NCBI GenBank assembly: GCA_001799575.1
Contig: MGTT01000004.1
Span: forward strand, 1-49,507
Length of the DNA: 49,507 nucleotides
Direction: 5' to 3'
Source of the DNA: Elusimicrobia bacterium GWA2_56_46
GTDB lineage: Bacteria; Elusimicrobiota; Elusimicrobia; Elusimicrobiales; UBA9959
The notes beneath the pieces are model-generated. The model was not told the origin of the DNA and did not search any database. It saw only the letters and a list, made by a program, of their open reading frames with translations. Below, in pieces: positions 32,864 through 40,924 of the stretch. Numbering within the stretch: position 1 is the first letter of the stretch; each line of letters starts with the position of its first letter. The translations under genes were made by a program, and so were the position numbers.

Positions 32864-33140
32864 AGATCAGTTTCTGCTCTTTAAGGATGCGGCTTTTTAA
32901 CAACGGGTTTATCGAATCATACGTTAAAACGTCCACTTTAACGCGGAGCTTTTCTCTAAGTTCCAACTGTAACGCTATCAGATCAAGCAGCGTTTTGTTT
33001 TTATCCAGTTTCACAAGCAGGTCAATGTCGCTGTTCTTGCCGCCCTCATTGCGCGCAAAAGAGCCGAACAGCGCCGCTTTAAGCACGCCCTGCCTTACCA
33101 ATACCGGAACGATCCTGTTTTTAATATCGTAAAAAGTCAT
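32847..33140 (-). CDS. MntA-like minimal nucleotidyltransferase antitoxin
   Basis: The 97-residue protein has the pol-beta type motif GSFARNEGGKNSDIDLLV (GS-x-D-x-D) followed by strand VDVLTYD with the third Asp. It is the expected partner of the HEPN toxin it overlaps. MntA transfers AMP to the HEPN toxin and silences it. There is no clear promoter in the 100 bases upstream; a TATTGTATTATT stretch at 33196-33209 is AT-rich but unconvincing. Confidence 0.9.
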   Translation of the reverse strand: MTFYDIKNRIVPVLVRQGVLKAALFGSFARNEGGKNSDIDLLVKLDKNKTLLDLIALQLELREKLRVKVDVLTYDSINPLLKSRILKEQKLIYEKRA

Positions 33141-33238
33141 AAGTAACCCCGCCCATAGCCATATAGTTACCGTAACCTAAGCCATTAACCCCCCTTATTG
33201 TATTATTTTTACAGGGCGGTTAATATCAAAGGTATCTG

Positions 33239-33382
33239 CCCCAAATCCTCCGCTAATAAGACTGCGTCATGGATGAGAAGATTTCACCCATTGGGTGGAA
33301 AACTGTAAAAATGGCGGCGAGATTACCGCTTATCAGAGGATTTGGGTCTTCAATATCAAGATTCAAGACCTGACCCCTTTTG
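33239..33382. repeat. Small inverted-repeat element with GACCTGACCC tail
   Basis: CCCCAAATCCTC (33239-33250) and GAGGATTTGGG (33336-33346) are inverted, with a weaker CTTAT/ATAAG extension. The right arm runs on into a 44-base segment (33339-33382) ending CAAGACCTGACCCCTTTTG. The same segment recurs at 34064-34107. No coding potential was seen in 33141-33399. Confidence 0.55.
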
Positions 33383-33399
33383 AACGTCCCCAAAAAATC

Positions 33400-33648
33400 T
33401 CAGCCGGCGTAGTGGTGAAGTATTTCGGAGATAAAGGTCTGATAGGGAACTCCTAATTTTTTTGCTTTCTGCTTAAGATGGCTCAGGTCTTCGCTATTGA
33501 CGCGAATATTTAACACCGCATCCTTCCTGCGCGTGGAAATAGCCCTGGCAATGCGGTGGATCTCAGCGGCGCCGGCAGAGATATATTCCCCCCGCAAAAG
33601 GCCATTCTCTGCGGCGACTTCCCCTTTACTCAGTCTTATCTTTTTCAT
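33400..33648 (-). CDS. CopG/BrnA-like antitoxin
   Basis: An 82-residue protein whose C-terminus (VLNIRVNSEDLSHLKQKA, LGVPYQTFISEILHHYA) is a ribbon-helix-helix antitoxin pattern, like the BrnA-type proteins at 31666 and 46377. Directly upstream on the same strand lies a 25-residue remnant of a BrnT-like toxin with its own promoter. The antitoxin starts 6 bases after the remnant stop, so it is probably still expressed from that promoter. Confidence 0.78.
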   Translation of the reverse strand: MKKIRLSKGEVAAENGLLRGEYISAGAAEIHRIARAISTRRKDAVLNIRVNSEDLSHLKQKAKKLGVPYQTFISEILHHYAG

Positions 33649-33654
33649 AAGAGT

Positions 33655-33732
33655 TCACCTTTGTCCACCATCCTCAAAGGAGACACCACGCTCGCGCTTA
33701 AGCCTTTCACTCTTGGCCGAATCCCAGCGCAT
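33655..33732 (-). pseudogene. Truncated BrnT-like toxin stub (25 residues)
   Basis: ATG 33732, with a GGGGAGGG ribosome site, reads MRWDSAKSERLKRERGVSFE, which is the N-terminal pattern of BrnT-like toxins, then DGGQR and stop. The family would continue for another 65-75 residues. The remainder is gone, with the downstream antitoxin gene left at normal spacing. A clean deletion of the body seems more likely than point decay, as the N-terminus is well kept. Confidence 0.68.
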
Positions 33733-33748
33733 TTTCCACCCTCCCCAT

Positions 33749-33777
33749 ATTGTAATACATTTGTATATACAAGTCAA
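33749..33777 (-). promoter_or_regulatory. Promoter with operator palindrome for the truncated toxin/antitoxin locus
   Basis: On the minus strand TTGACT (33777-33772) and TACAAT (33754-33749) are 17 bases apart. TTGTATATACAA (33761-33772), a perfect 12-base palindrome, overlaps the end of the -35 box and the spacer. It is probably the binding site of the antitoxin encoded downstream. Confidence 0.7.
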
Positions 33778-34181
33778 GAGCCCGTCAGCTCCCACGCCAC
33801 CCAAAAACCGAACCACCGACTAAATGTCAAGAATCAAGACCTGACCCTTTTGCCATACCTAAGGAGACGGCGGGTTGCCAGTCCGGGGGCCTGCCAGCCA
33901 TGGGGCCCATCGGGCCTGCGGCCGGCCCGGCGACTTCGCGCCGGCTCCTCCTCGGCCCGATCCGACCCATGGCTGTCACCCCTCCAATTATTCCCCGCCG
34001 CCATTCTTCCAATACAGAACATTGTGGAAGCGTCCGTGTCGGCGGGATCACCATTGATCGGAAGATTTGGGTCTTCAATATCAAGATTCAAGACCTGACC
34101 CTTTTGCCCGGACACTTTGCAAAATAAAAATTTATCGATAATAGGTCGCTGTCCCCTATTTCCCTGTATTCCTTCGTCCAA
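33778..34181. repeat. Gene-free stretch framed by direct copies of the GACCTGACCC repeat
   Basis: Two near-identical 32-base direct repeats (33824-33855 and 34077-34108), each ending CAAGACCTGACCCTTTTGCC, frame about 220 bases of GC-rich DNA without a convincing ORF. The right copy extends leftward to 34064 and matches 33339-33382. I see no RNA gene here. Confidence 0.55.
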
Positions 34182-36506
34182 TTATTTCACTCTCGCACAA
34201 TGCGCCCAGCACGAAAAGCCTGTAGCAGTTCCATTTTGCCATGCACATGACCACGTTGAGTAGCCGATGCTTTTAGAATAGCTTATGTAATCATTGACAA
34301 TCTGGAAACTCCCACCTATTGCATGCTCTCCACTAGGGCAAGTTATATTGCATGGATTTGCACCGCAACCCCCACCTACGATATGAAATCCAATATCCAG
34401 CCATCCACTAACAGTAACTGTTGAGGTATTGGAAGAAAATGAGGCATCGCCGACTACTTCTAACTTTTTAGACGGACTAGTCGTCCCTATGCCGACGTTA
34501 CCTACACCATTAATGAACATCCTGTCGTTATCTCCGCCAGTTCCAAACACAATACCGTCATGGCCGTTTATTTCTAGCCCATCTGTGGTTGTTGGGCTGT
34601 CAAATCCACGAGTCCTAATACTTATATTACGCAAAGACTCGGGCGTATTGTATGCACCGTTAGGTGAAAAACCATCACGAAAAAACAGTCCCCTATGTGT
34701 GCCATCCACTGTGAAAGCTCCAACCACGATATTCCCGTTTCCCATAACATGTAAAGCCTCTGCGGGAACTGTCGTTCCTATCCCCACATTCCCATTCGCT
34801 ACTACCAGGGTTGAGCCGCCGATGGAGAAGGCGGGGCCGGTTATGGTTAGGGAGGAGACGTTCATTATCTGGTTATTGGCCATGTTCAGGCCGGCGGTGG
34901 CGGTGTGGTTGCCCAGATTATCTCCGGCGGGGAAGCCGGTGGCGCTGGAGACGTCGCCGTATAGCTTTGTGGCGCGCAGGTCTCCGTTGACGTATACGTG
35001 CGTCGAGGCGTAGAGGCCGCCGTATTGCGACGGGGAGGCTGATGAAAGGACTATATTGCTGTCAGTGAATCTCAATTTTGCCGTATCAACCCCAAGCGCC
35101 GCGCCGGTGGCGGTGAACGACGCCGCGGTCACGCCATTGGTGAACACAGCCGAAGCCCCCGAAACCAGATTGGCCCCCGAAATATTAAAATTAGCCATAG
35201 ACAAATCCATAGTAGCCGTATGGTTGCCAAGATTATCGCCGGAAACCGAAAGCGACGGATACAGCACCCCGGTGGAGGTCATTGACGACACTATCATGCC
35301 GGAACCGTTGCGCCAGATTTGGGCATAAATGTTCGCCGCAGTGCCTGTGGAAACAATATCCAGCGCCGCTTGAGGTAGCCGTTTAGATACGCCAATAGTT
35401 TTATCCAAAAGGTTTCCAAACAACACGCCGCCGATATTCAGTTCATTGGATGCACCGGCAGAGCTGACGTCCTGATTATTGCCGACGATTACATTGCTGG
35501 AACCGGTTGTACTGTAAGCCCCGGCCCAATTCCCTATGAACGTATTGTTTGATCCTATGTTGTTGGCATAACCGGCCATGTTGCCTGCGTAAAAATTAAA
35601 ATCTCCAGAACTATCGCTACCGGCACCGTAGCCCGCGAAAAATTGATACATTCCAGATGTGTTACTATAGCCAGCATAATCTCCCAGGGCGAGATTTGGC
35701 CACCCATTGGTATTATGATAACCGGCCGCGCTTCCCACGAAAGTGTTGGCATCTTCATTATTGGAATAACCAGCAAGATTTCCTATAAAAGTGTTATCCG
35801 TGCCCGTAGTATTAGAATATCCAGCAAACTGTCCCACAAAAGTATTTACCGAAGCACTGGTATTATTTTTACCCGAGGCATATCCAACAAAGGTATTATG
35901 ACTTCCGGTGGTGTTGGAGTGGCCAGCATCATGCCCCACGAAAACATTCGCCTCCCCTGTGTTCGCGGCGCCATCACCTACAGCGATGGACAAATCTCCC
36001 ACCGCCAACACGGTACTGTTTGCTATCTGATAATTATTTGCTGTTACACCACTCGTGAAGCGTCCAGTGCCGACTACGTCTAATTTATATTGGTAGGGAT
36101 TTGTAGTTCCGATTCCTATATTGCCTTTGGCGGCGATGAGGTTGTCGGTTGAGGCGGGGCCTTTTAGGGCTTTGGCGAAGGGGACGCTGGTCAGGGGGAG
36201 GCGGAGGACTTCGTAGGCGCCGTTGCCGGTGGAAAAGACTAATTCATATTCCGTGTTTGAGGTTACGAGAAGCGAGGGGTCCACGTTATGGACAAATACG
36301 GTAAAAAAGCCGTTGGCATCGGGCTGGAGGTTGACGGTGTCGGAGGAGCCGACGACGCTGCCGTTGGCGAGGACGTCCACTTTTACGTCAAGGATGTCCT
36401 GCACGGGGGACAGGGTTCCCTGGACGGTCATTGAATTATAATTTTCCGAGGCGGCAACCGGTGCAGCGGCCAAGAGGAAAATTAAGGCGGCAATAGTCTT
36501 TTTCAT
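34182..36506 (-). CDS. Large secreted surface protein with NTFVG and GIGTT repeats
   Basis: From ATG 36506 (GGGAGA upstream) the protein has 774 residues with signal peptide KKTIAALIFLLAAAPVAAS. After a 110-residue N-terminal domain comes the motif GNIGIGTTNP. Residues 187-342 hold about eight units of roughly 21 residues built on NTFVG-x-x-AGYSN, similar to left-handed beta-roll heads of trimeric surface proteins or phage fibres. GNVGIGTT returns twice further on, and SGDNLGNHTAT-like blocks recur. The C-terminus has six Cys (GGGCGANPCNITC, STWSCAWQ, CWAHC). No membrane anchor was seen. A surface or adhesive role is inferred. Base composition is more AT-rich than in the neighbours in the repeat part. 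Confidence 0.78.
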   Translation of the reverse strand: MKKTIAALIFLLAAAPVAASENYNSMTVQGTLSPVQDILDVKVDVLANGSVVGSSDTVNLQPDANGFFTVFVHNVDPSLLVTSNTEYELVFSTGNGAYEVLRLPLTSVPFAKALKGPASTDNLIAAKGNIGIGTTNPYQYKLDVVGTGRFTSGVTANNYQIANSTVLAVGDLSIAVGDGAANTGEANVFVGHDAGHSNTTGSHNTFVGYASGKNNTSASVNTFVGQFAGYSNTTGTDNTFIGNLAGYSNNEDANTFVGSAAGYHNTNGWPNLALGDYAGYSNTSGMYQFFAGYGAGSDSSGDFNFYAGNMAGYANNIGSNNTFIGNWAGAYSTTGSSNVIVGNNQDVSSAGASNELNIGGVLFGNLLDKTIGVSKRLPQAALDIVSTGTAANIYAQIWRNGSGMIVSSMTSTGVLYPSLSVSGDNLGNHTATMDLSMANFNISGANLVSGASAVFTNGVTAASFTATGAALGVDTAKLRFTDSNIVLSSASPSQYGGLYASTHVYVNGDLRATKLYGDVSSATGFPAGDNLGNHTATAGLNMANNQIMNVSSLTITGPAFSIGGSTLVVANGNVGIGTTVPAEALHVMGNGNIVVGAFTVDGTHRGLFFRDGFSPNGAYNTPESLRNISIRTRGFDSPTTTDGLEINGHDGIVFGTGGDNDRMFINGVGNVGIGTTSPSKKLEVVGDASFSSNTSTVTVSGWLDIGFHIVGGGCGANPCNITCPSGEHAIGGSFQIVNDYISYSKSIGYSTWSCAWQNGTATGFSCWAHCARVK

Positions 36507-36548
36507 TTTTGTTTCTCCCAATGGTTGAAATACCGACTTCTTCTCTAA

Positions 36549-36582
36549 ATGGATCCCGGCTGACAGATCGCCGGGATGACGG
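36549..36582. repeat. REP-like palindrome
   Basis: ATCCCGGC (36553-36560) and GCCGGGAT (36570-36577) form a perfect stem. Read on the minus strand, CCGTCATCCCGGC...GGGATCCAT matches the palindrome at 9237-9269. It sits just upstream of the large surface protein gene. A GACCTGACCC fragment of the other repeat family follows at 36612-36622. Confidence 0.55.
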
Positions 36583-36632
36583 CTTTTTACTGCACCGCTG
36601 GGGTCAGACACTGACCTGACCCTCGCGGCGGG

Positions 36633-37283
36633 TTAATGGCGCTGCTGTTCGTGGCGGGCTTTTATGGCGGCTACTCGCTCTTCGGGGGTTTTGCCTTCCA
36701 GGGTTTTTATGAAAGCGCGTTCGGCTTCCATGCGGGTTTTCATTTCCGCTTCCATTTCGGCGCGCTGTTTAGCCATGCGCGGGTCTTCGATTCTGGCCGG
36801 TTCCGATTTGCCGGCGCCGGACTTCTGCTCAGCGGCCTGGCGCTGCTGTTCGTGCCGCGCTTTTATGGCGGCTACGCGCTCTTCGGGGGTTTTACCTTCG
36901 AGGGTTTTTATGAAAGCGCGCTCGGCTTCCATGCGGGTTTTCATTTCCGCTTCCATTTCGGCGCGCTGTTTAGCCATCCGGGGGTCTTCAATTCTGGCCG
37001 GTTCCGATTTGCCGGCGCCGGACTTCTGCGCCGCGGTCTGGCGGTGCTGTTCGTGCCGCGCTTTTATGGCGGCCACCCGCTCTTCGGGGGTTTTGCCTTC
37101 CAGGGTTTTGATGAAAGCGCGTTCGGCTTCCATGCGGGTTTTCATTTCCGCTTCCATTTCGGTCCGTTGCTGGACCATGCGGGGGTCTTCAGTTTTGGTG
37201 ACGTCGCTTTCCGTCTGGGCCGCGGCGTAAATCGGCAATACCCCCAACAGGGCCGCCAGCAGGATCTGTTTTGTTATCGTCAT
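36633..37283 (-). CDS. Secreted protein made of three 67-residue tandem repeats
   Basis: From ATG 37283 (GGAGGGAAG upstream) the protein has 216 residues with a signal peptide (ITKQILLAALLGVLPIYAAAQ). The mature part consists of two full and one shortened copies of a charged, helical 67-residue unit opening EDPRM and containing RMEAERAFIKTLEGKTPEER and IKARHEQ. At DNA level the period is 201 bases and the copies differ at only a few sites, so the expansion is recent or homogenised. Amphipathic helices suggest a periplasmic coiled-coil-like rod; function unknown. The number of repeats may vary between strains. Confidence 0.75.
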   Translation of the reverse strand: MTITKQILLAALLGVLPIYAAAQTESDVTKTEDPRMVQQRTEMEAEMKTRMEAERAFIKTLEGKTPEERVAAIKARHEQHRQTAAQKSGAGKSEPARIEDPRMAKQRAEMEAEMKTRMEAERAFIKTLEGKTPEERVAAIKARHEQQRQAAEQKSGAGKSEPARIEDPRMAKQRAEMEAEMKTRMEAERAFIKTLEGKTPEERVAAIKARHEQQRH

Positions 37284-38230
37284 CTTCCCTCCGTTTATCC
37301 GAAAAATACGCCACAGCGCGCCGCAATGCAACGTTTTTATTTTAACAAACTTATCAAAGCATTTCAAAATAAAGAACCATCCATTTGCATGACATAAACA
37401 AAAGGCCTGGCGCCTTTTCTTCAAGAATCAAGACCTGGAATTATTCAATGCAAGATGAGCATGAAAACGGGGTAACATCAAGACTTCCGTGTAATTTCCC
37501 GGTGCAGGGTTCGCGGGGCCTGTCAGGGGCCCGGAACGCGGAACCGGCGTCGGCCACACCGTGGCCGCGCCTCCGTTCCTCGGGCGAGCCTAGTGTCCGC
37601 TGCGGACACCCCGCGCTTCGTATGCTCGGGCGAAAGTAGTGGCCCGGCCACTCCGGACGGTTCCGCTTATCCGGTCCCCTGCCACCCGCTCCACCGACAT
37701 CGCCAGGGGGCTTATCCTTTTAAATCATCCAGACACTCTACGGCTTCAGGCGTGATAGAACGTCATATCTTTGCTCAGATCTTAAACACTTTTATCGCCC
37801 GGCTATAACTCTCAGCGTTATTATAAGGTTCTTCGGAGTTCGTGAATTTTCAAATAAAGCATGCGGCAGGCGGATCAATGGAGCGGGTGACGGGGGATTG
37901 GGTGGAAAAAACCCTCCGGAGGCCGAGACTTGCGTAAGCGGCGAGGCCGAGGACGGGAGGTGCGGGCACGGTGTGCCCGACACCGGTTTTTGGAACCCAA
38001 CCCCCGGCAGGCCCCGCGAACTTGCAGGCCTGCCGTTACCTTAGGTTATCGCAAAAGGGAGGCACGGTTAACAGTTTCCGACGGAGCACCGACGAGAGAT
38101 CTCATGCTCATCCTTGGATTGAAAAATGCTGACCTGACCCCTTTTTCCAACGCGACAGGACGCTGTCGGGGTGGTCTGCTATGCTTTAAGAGGAGAAATT
38201 GGCAATCCAAACAGGCCCTAAAAACAGGCC
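37284..38230. other. Gene-free, repeat-rich kilobase
   Basis: No convincing gene. Near the left end (37420-37465) and right end (38101-38146) lie inverted, diverged copies of a segment with ATGAGCATG / CATGCTCAT next to a GACCTG-type repeat end. Between them are hairpins: GTGTCCGC-T-GCGGACAC (about 37592-37608) and GGGCACGGTGTGCCC (about 37965-37979). The minus strand at about 37722-37757 reads PEAVECLDDLKG then stop, which could be the tail of a lost small gene. The dyad CGACAG-GACG-CTGTCG is at 38153-38168. This may be the scar of a mobile element. Confidence 0.5.
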
Positions 38231-38259
38231 TTGCATATACAGTATAAATACTGTATACT
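38231..38259 (+). promoter_or_regulatory. Promoter with perfect operator palindrome of the HigBA-like locus
   Basis: TTGCAT (38231-38236) and TATACT (38254-38259) are 17 bases apart. The palindrome ATACAGTATAAATACTGTAT (38237-38256; 9-base arms, 2-base centre) fills the spacer and the start of the -10 box. It is the likely binding site for the HTH antitoxin. Confidence 0.78.
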
Positions 38260-38283
38260 ATTCTTAAGTATGAGGGTAGCGGG

Positions 38284-38619
38284 ATGTATTCCGTTGAATT
38301 TTACCAGACCCCGAGGGATTGCCCCGTGCGCGACTTTTTAGCGGGGCTTCCGGTCAAGGTCAAAGCCAAGGTGGCAAAATGGCTTCAGCTTCTTCAGGAG
38401 GAGGGATCGGATCTGAAAAGACCGTACGCGGACATGCTCCGGGATGGCATACGGGAGTTGCGGGTCTCTTTTGGACATATCGAGGTCAGGCTGCTCTACT
38501 TTATAGAAGGTAAAACCATAGTCCTGACCCATGGGTTTTTAAAGAAGACCCCGCAGACGCCGGCGACGGAGATCGAAAAAGCGATAGGCTGCCGGGCTGA
38601 TTGGTTCAGGGTGAGGTAA
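38284..38619 (+). CDS. RelE/HigB-type (Gp49-like) toxin
   Basis: A 111-residue protein of the phage-derived Gp49-like/HigB family: YSVEFYQTPRDCPVRDFLAGL, KVAKWLQLLQEEG, MLRDGIRELRVSFGHIEVRLLYF, and KTIVLTHGFLKKTPQTP. These toxins are ribosome-dependent mRNA endonucleases. Key basic and aromatic residues of the family (Arg in ELRV, Lys in FLKKT) are present. GAGGG lies upstream of the ATG. The HTH antitoxin gene follows 7 bases later, the HigBA gene order. Confidence 0.9.
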   Translation: MYSVEFYQTPRDCPVRDFLAGLPVKVKAKVAKWLQLLQEEGSDLKRPYADMLRDGIRELRVSFGHIEVRLLYFIEGKTIVLTHGFLKKTPQTPATEIEKAIGCRADWFRVR

Positions 38620-38626
38620 GGGATCT

Positions 38627-38923
38627 ATGAAGAAGAAAAAACTGCTTCTGAATGACTGGCTTAAGGACGAGCTTAAGAATAAGGAATTTAAAAAGGCCTT
38701 TGACGCCGAGGATATCCGCGCGCGCCTGGCCCTCATGATCGCCGGGAAACGGCACAAACTGGGCGTAAGCCAGGCGGAACTGGCGCGGCGCATTCACACC
38801 AAGCAGCAGGTAGTATCGGATATTGAAACTTTAAGGCATCCCAACATAACGATCTTAACCCTGGACAAGATCGCCAAAGCGCTGAACAGCCATCTGAACA
38901 TCTCTTTCGGACCCTACAGATAG
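38627..38923 (+). CDS. Xre-family HTH antitoxin (HigA-like)
   Basis: A 98-residue protein with a C-terminal helix-turn-helix: RHKLGVSQAELARRIHTKQQ, VVSDIETLRHPNITILTLDK, ALNSHLNISF. The basic N-terminus (KKKKLLLNDWLKDELKN) probably wraps the toxin. It should bind the palindrome at 38237-38256 and repress the operon. About 13 bases after its stop a hairpin repeat copy (38936-39110) begins. Confidence 0.9.
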   Translation: MKKKKLLLNDWLKDELKNKEFKKAFDAEDIRARLALMIAGKRHKLGVSQAELARRIHTKQQVVSDIETLRHPNITILTLDKIAKALNSHLNISFGPYR

Positions 38924-38935
38924 CGAGCAGGAGGA

Positions 38936-39110
38936 AAGGAGCGCCGGGGTTACAGCCAAAGAACCATTGAGTGCGTAAGCTTTATGGCTGGTGGCGACGG
39001 GCAGCCTTTTTGTCCGGCAGGCTGCCGACGGAAGCAAAAAGGCTGCCCGTCGCCAGGCCCCGCCTTTGCAATCCTGCGGTTCTACCGTCAAAGTCCATTA
39101 GCCCCGGTGC
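38936..39110 (-). repeat. Hairpin repeat family, copy A
   Basis: A 21-base perfect stem (38992-39012 with 39035-39055; core GACGGGCAGCCTTTTTG) is embedded in about 170 bases that match, in opposite orientation, the copy at 47795-47983. Its end reaches the stop codon of the U32 gene (39098). The A/T runs at the stem base could also make it a bidirectional terminator between two convergent genes. Confidence 0.7.
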
Positions 39111-40924
39111 TGCTTGACGGTCATCCGGCAGGCGGGGCAGTCGAAGTCCAGGCGCAGCAGCTTCCCTTCCTCGTCCTCCAGGTAAAGCGGCTCCGCTTCC
39201 CCCCCCGCTCCCTCTTTCGGACACAGGTCCAGCCTGCGCCTCAGACACAGCTTAAGCGTCATCAGCGGCCTGTCGCCTATCTCGGCGCCGAACTCGGCCG
39301 CCCGCTCTATCTTTTTCACGCCGTGCCGCTTATAAAAATCGACGGCCTTCAGACTCAGGATATTGGCCGTAAAATCCAGCTCTTTCTCCGGATATTTGTG
39401 CGAGGTCTTCTCCAGCTTCACCTCAAGCCGCTTATAGGCCCCGGCGCGCTCCGCCTCAAGCCGCTCCAGAACCCTCCGCCGCAGATCGTTCAGAACGCTG
39501 ATCGGGATAAAATACGGCGCCGACAGCTTTATCTCCAGGTCCCGCAGATAAAAACCGCTTTCCCCGGTCTTCGAGAGCTGCTTTTTGATGGTCTCAAGCG
39601 CCGCCTCCGGCTTTTCGGCCTTAGTCTTGCCCGGCATACACGAGATCTCCGCTTCAAAACCCTCTTCGTCCACTGCGTTCAACGCGAAGCCCTCCGGGGT
39701 TTCGCTGAACTTCAGCTTCAGGCCCAGCCTGCGCTCCGGCCTGGCGCGTTCCAGCGTCCGCAGGAACTCCCTGTCCAGATTCCGGTAAATGACCGTCCCC
39801 TCCGAGATGCCGCGCGTGCTCACCGGCATCACCCTGCCGTTCCGGACGACGTTGACATGTGTGCCGCTGAGCACGCCGCGCGGATCGAAGAAAGCTATGC
39901 CGTCGCCGTTGTTAAGGGTGCATTTTCCGTCCAGCATGAAGAACGCGGGGGACACGTTCACGGCCCGGCCCACTTTCTCGCCGATGAATTTGGGCGTGTC
40001 CGGGGACGCGATCTCGGGGTTCGCGCCATTAACAAAATACTCCGTGTAGCCGCGGTTGAAAGTTTTCTCCAGGTCCGGGGTGAAATCGATGAACGACCTG
40101 CCCGCGGAACTCCTGACGAATTTCCCGCCGGACAGAACCTTATCCAGTTCCCGGCGGTAATACGAGACGACATTCTTCACGTAATCCAGATCCTTGAGCC
40201 GGCCCTCTATCTTAAAAGAAGTTATACCCGCGTCCAGCAGATCGCCGAGACGGCGCGAAAGATTCAGATCCTTGAGCGAGAGGAGGTGCTTGTTCCTGAC
40301 CAGGATATTGCCCGCGCCGTCCTTAAGCGTGTAAAGCTTGCGGCACGGCTGGGCGCATTCCCCCCTGTTGCCGCTTCTGCCGCCTGAAAACCAGCTCAGG
40401 TAGCAGCGGCCGCTGTAGGAAGCGCACAGCGCCCCGTGGACGAAGAACTCCAGATCCACGCTGGTTTTGGCCCTGATCTTTTTTATCTCGCCGAGTTCCA
40501 GCTCGCGGGCGAGAATGACCCTCTGGAAGCCCGCTTTTTCCAGGAAAAGGACTTTTTCGGGGGTGGCGTTGTGGACCTGGGTGCTGGCGAAAAGCGGTAC
40601 GGGCGGCAGCTCCAGTTCCAGCAGGGCCATGTCCTGTATTATAACGGCGTCCACGCCCGCGTCCCAGAGCCGGGTGATAAGCGTTTGGGCCCGGCCGAGT
40701 TCCAGATCCGTGAGAATGGTGTTTACCGCGGCGTAGACTTTGGCCCGGTATCTGTGGGCGTAAGCGGCCAGCTTTTCTATGTCGTGGATGGTGTTCGCGG
40801 CCGCCTGGCGGGCGCCGAACTCTTCGGCCCCTATATAGACGGCGTCGGCGCCGCAATTTATGGCTGCGACGCCGGCCGAAAAGTTTTTGGCCGGGGCGAG
40901 GAGTTCGATTTTTTTTATGGTCAT
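39098..40924 (-). CDS. U32 family peptidase-like protein (RlhA/YdcP-type)
   Basis: A 608-residue protein with N-terminal TIM-barrel start IELLAPAKNFSAGVAAINCGADAVYIG, typical of COG0826. The four-Cys cluster (Cys167, Cys174, Cys190, Cys194 in CASYSGRCYLS and GECAQPC) is the likely iron-sulfur site. The segment DLNLSRRLGDLLDAGITSFKIEGRLK and a DUF3656-like region follow. In E. coli RlhA hydroxylates C2501 of 23S rRNA, and relatives hydroxylate tRNA; which RNA is modified here is unknown. The C-terminus adds CPACR. Its ATG overlaps the stop of the beta-lactamase-like gene (ATGA). Confidence 0.9.
   Translation of the reverse strand: MTIKKIELLAPAKNFSAGVAAINCGADAVYIGAEEFGARQAAANTIHDIEKLAAYAHRYRAKVYAAVNTILTDLELGRAQTLITRLWDAGVDAVIIQDMALLELELPPVPLFASTQVHNATPEKVLFLEKAGFQRVILARELELGEIKKIRAKTSVDLEFFVHGALCASYSGRCYLSWFSGGRSGNRGECAQPCRKLYTLKDGAGNILVRNKHLLSLKDLNLSRRLGDLLDAGITSFKIEGRLKDLDYVKNVVSYYRRELDKVLSGGKFVRSSAGRSFIDFTPDLEKTFNRGYTEYFVNGANPEIASPDTPKFIGEKVGRAVNVSPAFFMLDGKCTLNNGDGIAFFDPRGVLSGTHVNVVRNGRVMPVSTRGISEGTVIYRNLDREFLRTLERARPERRLGLKLKFSETPEGFALNAVDEEGFEAEISCMPGKTKAEKPEAALETIKKQLSKTGESGFYLRDLEIKLSAPYFIPISVLNDLRRRVLERLEAERAGAYKRLEVKLEKTSHKYPEKELDFTANILSLKAVDFYKRHGVKKIERAAEFGAEIGDRPLMTLKLCLRRRLDLCPKEGAGGEAEPLYLEDEEGKLLRLDFDCPACRMTVKQHRG

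Noticed and set aside
33834-34181. 115-residue minus-strand frame
   Set aside because: It crosses two copies of the dispersed GACCTGACCC repeat and has no recognisable domain.
36633-37283. CRISPR array or other DNA repeat array
   Set aside because: The 201-base periodic repeat is coding, in frame and translates to a regular 67-residue unit with signal peptide.
37385-38247. Three short open frames in the gene-free kilobase
   Set aside because: Basic, Pro/Arg-rich translations without ribosome sites or family resemblance; they overlap hairpins and repeat ends.
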